9,872 bases of DNA from Bacillaceae bacterium UBA7792 (lineage in GTDB: Bacteria > Bacillota > Bacilli > Bacillales > Cytobacillaceae). Of the stretch, positions 1 to 6,494 are shown in pieces. Position 1 is the first letter of the stretch. Every line of letters begins with the position of its first letter. Below the pieces are notes generated by a model. It was not told the origin of the DNA, searched no databases, and was given only the letters and a program-made list of their open reading frames with translations. The position numbers and the translations under genes are program-made. The stretch lies in assembly GCA_002480735.1 (NCBI GenBank), contig DLCS01000256.1:1232-11103 (forward strand), in the 5' to 3' direction.

Positions 1-396
1 GCTGCAACGATTCGCGATGGTTGGTTATATACAGGTGATATGGCAAAGATGGATGAGGATGGCTATTTTTATATCGTGGACCGCAAAAAGGACTTAGTCA
101 TTGTCGGTGGGTATAATGTCTATCCACGTGAAGTGGAGGAAGTGCTTTATAATCATCCTGACGTCGTGGAGGTTGCGGTCGTCGGTGTTCCAGATCCAAA
201 CCAAGGCGAGGCGGTTAGAGCCTATATTGTCAGCAAGAATCCAAGTTTGACGGAGGAAGCGGTCATTGCCTATTGCCGAGAGCATTTAGCTAAGTACAAG
301 GTTCCTTGTTCGGTAGAGTTCTTAGAGGAACTGCCTAAAAACACAACGGGAAAAATCCTGAGAAGAGCATTGAAGGAGCAGGTTGTGAAGAATTAA
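1..396 (+). CDS. lcfB: Long-chain fatty-acid:CoA ligase (AMP-forming), C-terminal part
   Basis: This is the 3' end of an acyl-CoA synthetase of the ANL (AMP-binding) superfamily. The enzyme activates a free fatty acid to an acyl-adenylate and then transfers it to CoA. Frame 1 is open from the first base, so the gene starts outside the window and 131 residues are visible. Seen in order: the GWLYTGD motif (residues 7-13), whose Asp binds the ATP ribose in this family; the hinge DRKKD followed by [12 protein letters not shown], typical of fatty-acyl ligases; and [11 protein letters not shown] near the C terminus, with the conserved catalytic Lys at visible residue 118. The ending matches full-length family members, so the 3' end is intact. 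The symbol rests on resemblance to B. subtilis LcfB (YhfL) and on the yhfN-like gene downstream. Another paralogue such as LcfA cannot be excluded. A hairpin terminator follows. Confidence 0.93.
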   Translation, partial: AATIRDGWLYTGDMAKMDEDGYFYIVDRKKDLVIVGGYNVYPREVEEVLYNHPDVVEVAVVGVPDPNQGEAVRAYIVSKNPSLTEEAVIAYCREHLAKYKVPCSVEFLEELPKNTTGKILRRALKEQVVKN

Positions 397-432
397 CTGT
401 ATAGCTTTTAAATCGGTGGTTCATTTTTATAT

Positions 433-465
433 AGAAAGCAGGCCAACAACATGGCCTGCTTTCTT
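433..465 (+). terminator. Intrinsic terminator after the acyl-CoA ligase gene
   Basis: The arms AGAAAGCAGGCCA (433-445) and TGGCCTGCTTTCT (452-464) are perfectly complementary (13 bp) around a 6-base loop. The tail TTTCTTCC is moderately T-rich on the + strand. The hairpin lies between convergent genes, 37 bases after the ligase stop and directly beyond the modC stop, so it may also end the molybdate operon. The minus-strand tail is A-rich, which makes that direction weaker. Confidence 0.8.
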
Positions 466-468
466 CCA

Positions 469-1122
469 TTATCCGGTTTGTTCCATTGAATCAATGAATT
501 TTCCTCTTTCGATAAAGAGTATTCGGTCCCCTAGCTTTTGCGCCTCTTCAAGATTATGAGTCACAAGGATAATGGGAATATTCCATTTGCTATGCAAGGA
601 CAGAAGCTGTTCATGGCATTGCAATCTTGTTGCCTGATCCAAAGCGGAGAAGGGCTCATCAAGCAGGAGAAGCTGAGGCTTTGTAGCAAGGGCACGGGTT
701 AGTGCCACTCGCTGCTTTTCCCCGCCGGAAATTTGCTTTGGATACTTCGAAAGCAAATGCTCAATTCCAAGTTCTTCTATTATAGAGCGTATCGTTTCAG
801 AATGATCAGCACTATGCTTTTTACCGACGCCATAGTAAATGTTTTTCTCCACGGTCATATGAGGGAAGAGGGCATAGTCCTGAAATAAATAACCAACTCT
901 TCTTTTTTGCACAGGCAGTGGCTTTTGCTTTTTCATGAAGAATATCCGTTTATTCAGTTCGATATGTCCATTATCAGGATGACTAAGCCCTGCAATATTG
1001 TTCAGTATGGTTGTTTTACCTGAGCCAGAGGGCCCGAATAACACAACAATCTCATCTTTTACTGAGAACTGTACATCTAGATCGAAATGCTGTAGTCTTT
1101 TATGAATTGTTACGGATAACAT
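469..1122 (-). CDS. modC: Molybdate ABC transporter ATP-binding protein ModC (short form)
   Basis: This is the cytoplasmic ATPase that powers molybdate/tungstate import through ModB. It has 217 residues with all ABC motifs: Walker A GPSGSGKT (30-37), Q-loop YLFQDYALFPHMTV (Gln81), signature ISGGEKQR (131-138, Ile in place of the usual Leu), Walker B LLLLDEP (151-157), D-loop SALD and H-loop His189. The protein stops soon after the ATPase core. It therefore lacks the C-terminal Mop (molybdate-binding) domain of the roughly 350-residue E. coli ModC, so it probably has no molybdate-sensing regulatory part. The start is supported by TTAGGAGA seven bases upstream. It is the last gene of the minus-strand operon, 15 bases after modB. 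The molybdate assignment comes mainly from its partners modA and modB. Confidence 0.93.
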   Translation of the reverse strand: MLSVTIHKRLQHFDLDVQFSVKDEIVVLFGPSGSGKTTILNNIAGLSHPDNGHIELNKRIFFMKKQKPLPVQKRRVGYLFQDYALFPHMTVEKNIYYGVGKKHSADHSETIRSIIEELGIEHLLSKYPKQISGGEKQRVALTRALATKPQLLLLDEPFSALDQATRLQCHEQLLSLHSKWNIPIILVTHNLEEAQKLGDRILFIERGKFIDSMEQTG

Positions 1123-1137
1123 ACCAAATCTCCTAAG

Positions 1138-1827
1138 CTACTTTTTTTCCTCATATTCAAACCTTCTAACATTGTGCTTCGTCCACCAATTCAACCACAT
1201 AATCGTACTAAAGCCCAGTGCAACGATAATGGCAACCCAGAAGTAGGCCTTTTCCATTTCTCCATTTTCAACCGCAAAATAAATCACCAATGGAATCGTA
1301 TCCGTTCTTCCTGGAATGTAGCCTGCGAGCATTAATGTGGCGCCAAACTCTCCGAGTGCTCTTGCAAAGGCTAATACAAGTCCCGAAAGTAGCCCAGGCC
1401 AAACCAATGGCAGTGTAACGGTTAGAAAGACACGCCATTTGGATGCTCCCATTGTTAGTGCAGCATTTTCCAATCGTTCGTCGATCGTTTTAAAAGCACC
1501 TGAGGCACTTTGGTACATTAGGGGAAAGGAAACAATGATAGAGGCGATCACAGCTCCCTTCCAATCAAAAATCAATTGAATGTCATATTTAAGGAGCCAT
1601 TGCCCAATAAATCCGTTCTTCCCAAATATTAAGAGCAAACCAAAGCCAACGACGGTTGGTGGTAGAACAAGTGGAAGCAAAAAGAGCGCTTCAATGACAT
1701 TTTTTCCAAAAAACTCACGACGAGAAAGAAAACGGGCAAGAAATACTCCTGTTATGAAAACAAAAATGATACTTAACCCGGCGATCTTTAATGATAAAAA
1801 TAATGGAGACAGGTTCTCGTTAATCAT
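1138..1827 (-). CDS. modB: Molybdate ABC transporter permease ModB
   Basis: This is the integral membrane subunit of the molybdate importer, 229 residues, a normal length for ModB. About five to six hydrophobic segments are visible (roughly 13-33, 47-68, 90-110, 140-160, 195-215). Between them lies the cytoplasmic EAA coupling loop, ENAALTMGASKWRVF (120-134), which docks onto ModC. The segment ARALGEFGATLMLAGYIPGRT (about 155-175) is highly characteristic of ModB/CysT-type permeases. The start ATG follows AGGTGGGAGA closely. The gene lies 28 bases downstream of modA and 15 bases upstream of modC, consistent with one transcript. A sulfate permease reading is less likely because the partner binding protein is ModA-like. 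Confidence 0.95.
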   Translation of the reverse strand: MINENLSPLFLSLKIAGLSIIFVFITGVFLARFLSRREFFGKNVIEALFLLPLVLPPTVVGFGLLLIFGKNGFIGQWLLKYDIQLIFDWKGAVIASIIVSFPLMYQSASGAFKTIDERLENAALTMGASKWRVFLTVTLPLVWPGLLSGLVLAFARALGEFGATLMLAGYIPGRTDTIPLVIYFAVENGEMEKAYFWVAIIVALGFSTIMWLNWWTKHNVRRFEYEEKK

Positions 1828-1855
1828 TCTCCCACCTATTCATTCGGAGGCTTTC

Positions 1856-2683
1856 TTAATTGACTAAAAATCCCTTGGCTTCTAGAATGCTTTTACCTTC
1901 GTCACTGCCTAGGAAATCTAAATAAAGCTGTGCAGCTTCTTGTGCTTTGGAAGTATTGATGGCAGCAGCTGGATAGATAACAGGTGCATGTAAGCTCTTA
2001 TCGATTTTTGTTAGGATTTTTACATTTTCTGCTCTTTGGGCATCTGTATTAAATACGATACCGATTTCCGCATTTTGTGTTTCCACATGTGTTAATACTT
2101 GGTTCACATCACTCATATAAACCATTTTGCTTTCAATCTTGTCCCAAACACCAAGCGTTTGCAAAGCCTCTTTCCCATAGCGTCCAAGTGGTGTAGCTTC
2201 TGTATCGCCCATCACAATATTTTTAACGTCAAGTGTGGCAATATCCTCAAGCTTGGCTAGTTCAAGCTCCTTAGATTTTTCTGTGATCACAACAAGCTCA
2301 TTGCCAGCAAAATCAAAGCGTGAATCTTCAACAATCAATTTGTTCTCTGCTAGAAAATCCATATCCTTCTTACTTGCTGATAGAAAAATATCGGCTGGTG
2401 CACCTTGCTGGATTTGCTGGGACAGCTTTCCTGAGCTTCCAAAGTTATAAGTAACCGTGATATTAGGATTTTTTTCGTTGAATTTTGCCTTAATTTCTTC
2501 GGCAACATCTGTAAGGCTTGCTGCGGCTGATACGATGATTTCTACCTGTGGTTCATCCTCTTTTTTCTTTTCCTTTTCCTTTTCCTTTGGTTCAGATGAG
2601 GTGTCATTGTTACCACTGCAAGCAGTTAACAATAAAGCAACTAAAACGGCAATGATGGCAAACAAGTTATATTTCTTAAACAT
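1856..2683 (-). CDS. modA: Molybdate-binding lipoprotein ModA
   Basis: This is the extracellular substrate-binding protein that captures molybdate (or tungstate) for ModBC; it has 275 residues. A lipoprotein signal peptide ends in the lipobox LTAC with acylated Cys22. A highly charged Glu/Lys linker (about 31-46) follows, then the type II binding fold. The oxyanion-binding serines are visible in SAAASL (Ser56) and FGSSGKL (Ser83/84), and GAPADIF (94-100) is a ModA hallmark. By alignment from memory to E. coli ModA, the position of the ligand Tyr170 (GIVYGSDA there) is Phe211 here (GIVFNTDA). The start follows AAAGGAGA nine bases upstream. That site lies across the stop of the preceding gene, which suggests translational coupling. 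The gene is second in the operon. Confidence 0.95.
   Translation of the reverse strand: MFKKYNLFAIIAVLVALLLTACSGNNDTSSEPKEKEKEKKKEDEPQVEIIVSAAASLTDVAEEIKAKFNEKNPNITVTYNFGSSGKLSQQIQQGAPADIFLSASKKDMDFLAENKLIVEDSRFDFAGNELVVITEKSKELELAKLEDIATLDVKNIVMGDTEATPLGRYGKEALQTLGVWDKIESKMVYMSDVNQVLTHVETQNAEIGIVFNTDAQRAENVKILTKIDKSLHAPVIYPAAAINTSKAQEAAQLYLDFLGSDEGKSILEAKGFLVN
2561..2588. repeat. TTTTCC hexamer microsatellite inside modA
   Basis: Three perfect TTTTCC units (2568-2573, 2574-2579, 2580-2585) follow an imperfect unit. On the coding strand they read GGAAAA and encode Glu-Lys dipeptides in the linker between the lipidated cysteine and the folded domain. Because the unit is six bases, gain or loss changes linker length without breaking the frame. 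Confidence 0.75.
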
Positions 2684-2687
2684 TCGT

Positions 2688-3119
2688 TCATTTCTCCTTT
2701 TGTTTGTTTGAATTTGTTAGTTGAAATATGTATCCTGCTGTTTTAGCAGATAATTTATCACAGAAGGATTTTTGTGATGGGGAAGGGCGTCCTCCTACCT
2801 GTGCAGTAATTGCAGGACAAGAAATGGCACCAAAGTTTTCCTTGAACCATTGATCAAATGCTTTTAGCTTTTTTTCGCGATCGTTTTGCTCTAACCCGAG
2901 TGCCAAAGTAGCTGCTGCATAGGCTGAGCATGTGCCTCCCGCAATCCCACCCTTCCAAGCTGATGTCATTTTGATTAGTTCTGGCATATTTTCAATAACC
3001 TCACTGTCCATTAATGCCTGGAGGACAGCTTGTGCGCCGTTCAAACCATTTTGGTGATAACTCAAGGCTATCTTCTCTACATCCTTCATTTGCGCTTTGA
3101 TATGGTCGTTTTCTGGCAT
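2688..3119 (-). CDS. Small cysteine protein related to the C_GCAxxG_C_C family
   Basis: The 143-residue soluble protein has no signal peptide or membrane segment. Its layout resembles the C_GCAxxG_C_C (putative redox-active) family: an N-terminal helix NGLNGAQAVLQAL (24-36), a glycine-rich segment GGIAGGTCSAYAA (57-69, Cys64), SCPAI (Cys101) and FCDKLSAKTAGYIFQ (Cys120). The first cysteine expected in the family, just before AQAVL, is Ala29 here, so three of four cysteines remain. The start ATG is preceded by TTTAGGGGGTGATATC, a strong ribosome site. It is the first gene of the molybdate operon; its stop lies within the modA ribosome-binding region, four bases before the modA start. Function is unknown. 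Position suggests a role linked to molybdate or molybdoenzymes, perhaps metal or thiol chemistry, but that is inference. Confidence 0.85.
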   Translation of the reverse strand: MPENDHIKAQMKDVEKIALSYHQNGLNGAQAVLQALMDSEVIENMPELIKMTSAWKGGIAGGTCSAYAAATLALGLEQNDREKKLKAFDQWFKENFGAISCPAITAQVGGRPSPSQKSFCDKLSAKTAGYIFQLTNSNKQKEK

Positions 3120-3425
3120 GATATCACCCCCTAAAGTTGTTATCAGAAAACTTTGTCCACTCAGAAATTTATAAATGAATTCTTAAGGTTTGTATGTGAT
3201 AAATGTTATAGTTATGTTTAGTTTTATTAAGTTTTGTTGATAATTTAGAGTTTTGTTCAATAATTAGACAAAATTAGTTATTATAATTATTTTCAAAAAA
3301 TTAATAATCTTGTGCAAAAACACTTGAAATAATAAGGAAGATAATTATATAATTCTAGTTAAATATTATTTAGTGCATAAAAGCGTAAAAGTAGAGAAGC
3401 GAAAGGATAAATGAGGGGGAGCATT
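3120..3425. other. AT-rich divergent control region between the molybdate operon and the TrpX-like operon
   Basis: This 306-base spacer has no convincing ORF. It holds the start signals of two divergent operons. The rightward promoter is clear and is listed separately. For the leftward molybdate operon I see a good ribosome site (complement of 3124-3133) but no convincing -35/-10 pair, only A/T-rich candidates. I see no recognisable ModE site, Moco riboswitch or T-box. The Moco RNA would need more GC-rich helices than are present here. Confidence 0.6.
3324..3353 (+). promoter_or_regulatory. Sigma-A type promoter of the TrpX-like ABC operon
   Basis: TTGAAA (3324-3329) and a consensus TATAAT (3348-3353) are separated by 18 bases on the + strand. 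A start near 3360 would give a leader of about 65 bases before the ATG at 3426. That is too short for a T-box or a complex riboswitch. Confidence 0.75.
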
Positions 3426-4436
3426 ATGTTAAAAAAATTGAAAGTAGTGGCTACGGTTGGGTTAATGGGTGCCCTTCTACTTAGTGGCTGTGGTGGAAAA
3501 GAAAAAACAGAAGGGACGGGTTCAGGCTCTTCTGGTGGGGGAGAAGCTGAAAAGACATATAAGGTTGGGGTTACGCAAATTGTCGAACACCCTTCTCTTG
3601 ATGCAGCAACCGCAGGTTTCAAGAAGGCACTAGAGGAATCAGGATTAAAAATTGAGTTTGATGAGCAAAACGCTCAGAACGATTTAAATAATGCACAAAC
3701 GATCGCGAATAATTTTGTTGGTGACAAAGTCGATCTTATCTTTGCGAACGCTACTCCAAGTGCGCAAAGTGCTTTAAATGCAACGACTGATATTCCAATT
3801 ATTTTCACTTCAGTAACGGATCCAGTTGGGGCCAAACTCATTGATTCCTTTGAAGCACCAGGCGGAAATGTAACGGGGACAAGCGATATGTTCCCTGATG
3901 CGATTGCTAAGACAGTGGACTTCATCGTGAAGGATTTTGGGGCAAAGAAGATCGGTACGATCTATAACACAGGAGAACAAAACTCAACTGTACAGGTGGA
4001 CCAAATTAAGGAAGCGTTAAAAGGAAAGGATGTAGAGCTAGTAGAGCGTTCTGTTTCCACAACAGCAGATGTAAAGCAGGCAGCTGAGTCTCTCATTGGA
4101 GAGGTTGACGTCTTCTATATTATTACCGATAACACAGTAGTGTCCGCTCTCGATACAGTTATTGGGGTCGCAAATGAAAATGACATCCCGCTTTTTGCAG
4201 GGGAAACCGATTCAGTTGAAAAGGGAGCCTTTGCAGCTTTTGGAATATCCTATGATGCCATTGGTTATGAAGCAGGTCAAATGGCTATTCAAATCCTAAA
4301 GGGAGAGAAGAAACCATCGGAGATTCCTTCAAAATATCCAAGTGAGGTTAAGCTTGTTATCAACAAAAAAGCGGCAGCCGAGATGAACGTGGAACTGAAG
4401 GAAGAATGGAATGATATCGCTGAGTTTTTAGAGTAA
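3426..4436 (+). CDS. ABC transporter substrate-binding lipoprotein, TrpX/ABC_sub_bind family
   Basis: This is the extracellular binding protein of an importer whose permease and ATPase follow. From the ATG at 3426 it has 336 residues. An in-frame ATG at 3411 would add five residues but lies upstream of GAGGGGGA, the obvious ribosome site, so 3426 is chosen. It has a short lipoprotein signal with lipobox LSGC (Cys22), a Gly/Ser-rich linker (28-40) and a periplasmic-binding-protein type I fold. The fold starts KVGVTQIVEHPSLDAATAGF (46-65), the hallmark of the ABC_sub_bind family (PF04392). Other family landmarks are FANATPSAQSAL (106-117), IPIIFTSVTDPVGAKL (123-138) and FGISYDAIGYEAG (272-284). 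Characterised members include tryptophan-binding TrpX of streptococci. The substrate here is not shown by the sequence, so no symbol is given. Confidence 0.9.
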   Translation: MLKKLKVVATVGLMGALLLSGCGGKEKTEGTGSGSSGGGEAEKTYKVGVTQIVEHPSLDAATAGFKKALEESGLKIEFDEQNAQNDLNNAQTIANNFVGDKVDLIFANATPSAQSALNATTDIPIIFTSVTDPVGAKLIDSFEAPGGNVTGTSDMFPDAIAKTVDFIVKDFGAKKIGTIYNTGEQNSTVQVDQIKEALKGKDVELVERSVSTTADVKQAAESLIGEVDVFYIITDNTVVSALDTVIGVANENDIPLFAGETDSVEKGAFAAFGISYDAIGYEAGQMAIQILKGEKKPSEIPSKYPSEVKLVINKKAAAEMNVELKEEWNDIAEFLE

Positions 4437-4441
4437 GGTTT

Positions 4442-4478
4442 TTAAGGGCTTCTACTACCTGAAGTAGATAGCCCTTAA
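4442..4478 (+). terminator. Intra-operon hairpin between binding-protein and permease genes
   Basis: TTAAGGGCT (4442-4450) pairs with AGCCCTTAA (4470-4478), and TCTACT (4451-4456) with AGTAGA (4463-4468). This makes a 15-bp helix with one bulged T and a 6-base loop, six bases after the stop codon. The following GCTATTTCTCC is only weakly T-rich. It therefore looks like a partial terminator or a 3' stabilising hairpin. In importer operons such a hairpin commonly keeps the binding protein more abundant than the membrane subunits. Confidence 0.65.
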
Positions 4479-4517
4479 GCTATTTCTCCACTGAGTTTTT
4501 TAAGAAAGGAAGATTTT

Positions 4518-5540
4518 ATGTTTACTGCTATCTTTGGTTCCGTGGAAGCCGGTGCGATGTATGCACTAATGGCTCTCGGAGTATACTTGTCATTTCGCAT
4601 ATTAGATTTTCCTGATTTAACGGTGGATGGGAGCTTCGTTACGGGAGCAGCCGTTGCGGCAGTTCTGATCATCGGAGGAACCAGTCCTATTATCGCAACG
4701 ATTGCTGCTCTATTTGCGGGATTCCTAGCTGGCTGCATCACAGGGCTGCTTCATACAAAGGGAAAAATAAATCCTCTACTTTCGGGGATCTTAATGATGA
4801 TTGCCTTGTATTCTATCAATCTTCGAATCATGGGCAAATCCAATCTTTCACTGTTAAATGAAGAAACACTTATTTCACAAATCACAGAGTTCTGGAAGGG
4901 ATTAGGCATTGATGACGGGATTGCGTCTCTGTTCTCTTCCATCGGTCTTTCTAATTATATTCCAAAAACTTGGGCGATTCTTATCATCATGATCTTACTC
5001 GCATTAATCATTAAAGTCCTTATTGATCGTTTCTTAAAAACAGATATTGGTTTAGCGATCCGAGCAACCGGTGATAACGAAACGATGATTCGCAGCTTTT
5101 CAGCCAACACAGATACTTTGAAGGTATTGGGACTTGGTATTTCGAATGCGTTAGTTGCATTATCTGGTGCTTTGATTGGCCAGTATAGCGGCTTCAGTGA
5201 TGTTGGTATGGGAATCGGAATGATCGTCATTGGTCTTGCTTCTGTTATTATCGGGGAAGCGGTCTTCGGTGCAAAAAATATCGTCCGAGCGACATTAGCG
5301 GTCATCGGTGGAGCGATTTTATACAGAATTATCGTTTCATTAGCCCTGCGGGTAAAGTTTTTGGAAACGGGCGATATGAAGCTGATTACGGCCTTTATTG
5401 TTGTCTGCGCATTAGTGATCCCAAAGGCGATCGATTTTCAAAAGGAAAAGCAAAAGAGGCGAAGACGGTTGCTGGCATCCAGTACAAAAGCAAAAGAGAA
5501 GAGTGGTGAGAGCCTTGCTGCAATTAAGACAGATTTATAA
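4518..5540 (+). CDS. ABC transporter permease of the TrpX-like importer (BPD_transp_2 type)
   Basis: This is the membrane channel subunit of the three-gene importer, 340 residues. It resembles the permeases paired with ABC_sub_bind proteins (TrpY-like, within the LIV/ribose permease superfamily PF02653). About eight to nine hydrophobic segments are visible (near 8-27, 40-60, 62-80, 86-104, 151-170, 207-225, 233-253, 257-277, 288-303). FPDLTVDGSF (31-40) and the cytoplasmic coupling segment LAIRATGDNETMIRSF (179-194) are characteristic. The C-terminal tail (about 308-335) is strongly basic and cytoplasmic. The ATG follows AAAGGAAG at normal spacing. Its last 26 bases overlap the ATPase gene, implying translational coupling. 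Confidence 0.9.
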   Translation: MFTAIFGSVEAGAMYALMALGVYLSFRILDFPDLTVDGSFVTGAAVAAVLIIGGTSPIIATIAALFAGFLAGCITGLLHTKGKINPLLSGILMMIALYSINLRIMGKSNLSLLNEETLISQITEFWKGLGIDDGIASLFSSIGLSNYIPKTWAILIIMILLALIIKVLIDRFLKTDIGLAIRATGDNETMIRSFSANTDTLKVLGLGISNALVALSGALIGQYSGFSDVGMGIGMIVIGLASVIIGEAVFGAKNIVRATLAVIGGAILYRIIVSLALRVKFLETGDMKLITAFIVVCALVIPKAIDFQKEKQKRRRRLLASSTKAKEKSGESLAAIKTDL

Positions 5541-6309
5541 GGTTTTTAATGAGGGGACACCCGATGAAAAAATAGCATTAGATCATGTAAGTTTAGTGCT
5601 TGAGCCAGGAGACTTCGTGACCGTTATCGGAAGTAATGGGGCGGGGAAATCCACATTGATGAACATGATTTCTGGAAAGCTCGTGCCTGATGTAGGTGAG
5701 GTTAAGATTGATGGATCTGATGTTACCAATGTAAAAGAGCATAAGCGTTCAAGGCTGATTGGTCGTGTCTTCCAGGATCCGATGGCCGGAACGGCCCCAT
5801 CGATGACCATTGAGGAGAACTTAGCTCTTGCCTATGCGAGAACGAGAGCCCGCGGTCTTAGGCTCGGAGTTTCGAAAAAGAAAAGGGAATTTTTTAAGGA
5901 AAAGCTCGAGATTCTACACTTAGGTCTTGAGAATCGCTTGCAGGCAAAGGTCGGACTTCTATCTGGAGGGGAACGCCAGGCCTTGTCCCTTTTGATGGCA
6001 ACCTTTACTGAGCCAAAAATTTTACTTTTGGATGAGCACACAGCAGCACTGGATCCATCAAGAGCAGAGCTCATCACCCGCTTGACGAAGCAAATTGTCG
6101 AGGAATATCAACTAACAACTTTAATGGTCACGCATAATATGCAGCAGGCTTTGGAGCTTGGTAATCGATTGATTATGATGGACAAAGGTCAAATTATTTT
6201 TGAAGCGAATGAGGAAGAGAAAAAACAGCTCACCGTTGAAAAGCTCCTCGAGGAATTCCAGCGCATTCGTGGAGAGAAAATGGCGAGCGACCGAGCGGTT
6301 TTGATATAA
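5515..6309 (+). CDS. ABC transporter ATP-binding protein of the TrpX-like importer
   Basis: This is the cytoplasmic ATPase of the importer (TrpZ-like), 264 residues from the TTG at 5515. In-frame GTGs at 5503 and 5506 are possible starts. TTG is preferred because GGTGAG lies four bases upstream and because relatives begin with a short Met-Leu-x-Leu stretch just before a KxFNxGT segment (here KVFNEGT). Motifs: Walker A GSNGAGKS (39-46), Q-loop VFQDPMAGTAP (Gln87), signature LSGGERQA (149-156), Walker B KILLLDEH (168-175) followed by TAALDP, and H-loop His207. The DEH in place of the more common DEP after Walker B is usual in this subfamily. The gene overlaps the permease 3' end. It is followed by a terminator-like hairpin. 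Confidence 0.9.
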   Translation: MLQLRQIYKVFNEGTPDEKIALDHVSLVLEPGDFVTVIGSNGAGKSTLMNMISGKLVPDVGEVKIDGSDVTNVKEHKRSRLIGRVFQDPMAGTAPSMTIEENLALAYARTRARGLRLGVSKKKREFFKEKLEILHLGLENRLQAKVGLLSGGERQALSLLMATFTEPKILLLDEHTAALDPSRAELITRLTKQIVEEYQLTTLMVTHNMQQALELGNRLIMMDKGQIIFEANEEEKKQLTVEKLLEEFQRIRGEKMASDRAVLI

Positions 6310-6336
6310 TAAACTTGGATCTTTTCCTAAATATTG

Positions 6337-6355
6337 TTATTATTAAGAATAATAA
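6337..6355. repeat. A/T-only inverted repeat downstream of the ABC operon
   Basis: TTATTATT (6337-6344) and AATAATAA (6348-6355) form a perfect 8-bp inverted repeat around AAG. With only A-T pairs it is too weak for a terminator on its own. It could be a protein-binding site or chance in an AT-rich spacer. Confidence 0.35.
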
Positions 6356-6370
6356 TTTGATAAAACGTTG

Positions 6371-6404
6371 AAGGGTGCTGCTAGGCTTAGGTCTGCAGCA
6401 CCTT
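6371..6404 (+). terminator. Hairpin, likely terminator of the TrpX-like operon
   Basis: GGTGCTGC (6374-6381) pairs with GCAGCACC (6395-6402), with one G-U and one A-T pair extending the stem, around a 13-base loop. The tail TTATTGAT is short of a full T-tract, so termination efficiency is uncertain. It lies about 60 bases after the ATPase stop. Confidence 0.6.
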
Positions 6405-6407
6405 ATT

Positions 6408-6494
6408 GATGGTTGGATGCCCGTGAGGCAAGAAAAAGTCGCCGACTGGGAACCAAATCATTAGAATCGTACCCGTGAGTCAAGCAATAGTCGC
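6408..6494. repeat. Imperfect 23-bp direct repeat in a structured spacer upstream of azlC
   Basis: Copy 1 (6420-6442) and copy 2 (6472-6494) agree at 20 of 23 bases. Both begin CCCGTGAG and end AGTCGC, and their starts are 52 bases apart. Copy 1 sits in a possible three-way junction: TGGTT (6410-6414) with AACCA (6451-6455), TGCC (6418-6421) with GGCA (6427-6430), and AGTC (6437-6440) with GACT (6444-6447). Copy 2 does not preserve these helices. The segment is noticeably richer in G+C than the surrounding spacer. It could be paired operators for azlCD, a small RNA element or a dispersed intergenic repeat; I cannot name it. Confidence 0.6.

Noticed and set aside
94..285. Minus-strand open frame inside the acyl-CoA ligase gene
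   Set aside because: It lies wholly opposite a well-conserved coding region, has no ribosome site, and shows no recognisable domain.
1337..1867. Two plus-strand open frames opposite modB
   Set aside because: They mirror a clear permease gene, have low-complexity composition and lack start signals.
2235..2711. Plus-strand Ser/Phe-rich open frames opposite modA
   Set aside because: The serine and phenylalanine runs are the complement of the Glu/Lys linker codons; not a real protein.
3411..3425. ATG at 3411 as start of the binding lipoprotein
   Set aside because: The ribosome site GAGGGGGA lies downstream of this ATG and is properly spaced for 3426, which also gives a normal lipoprotein signal.
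3354..3425. T-box or other riboswitch ahead of the TrpX-like operon
   Set aside because: The leader is only about 65 bases, A-rich, with no T-box sequence, antiterminator or terminator hairpin.
3359..3622. Minus-strand frame crossing the TrpX-like operon promoter and lipoprotein start
   Set aside because: It overlaps both the best promoter in the window and a lipoprotein gene with strong family motifs, and has no ribosome site.
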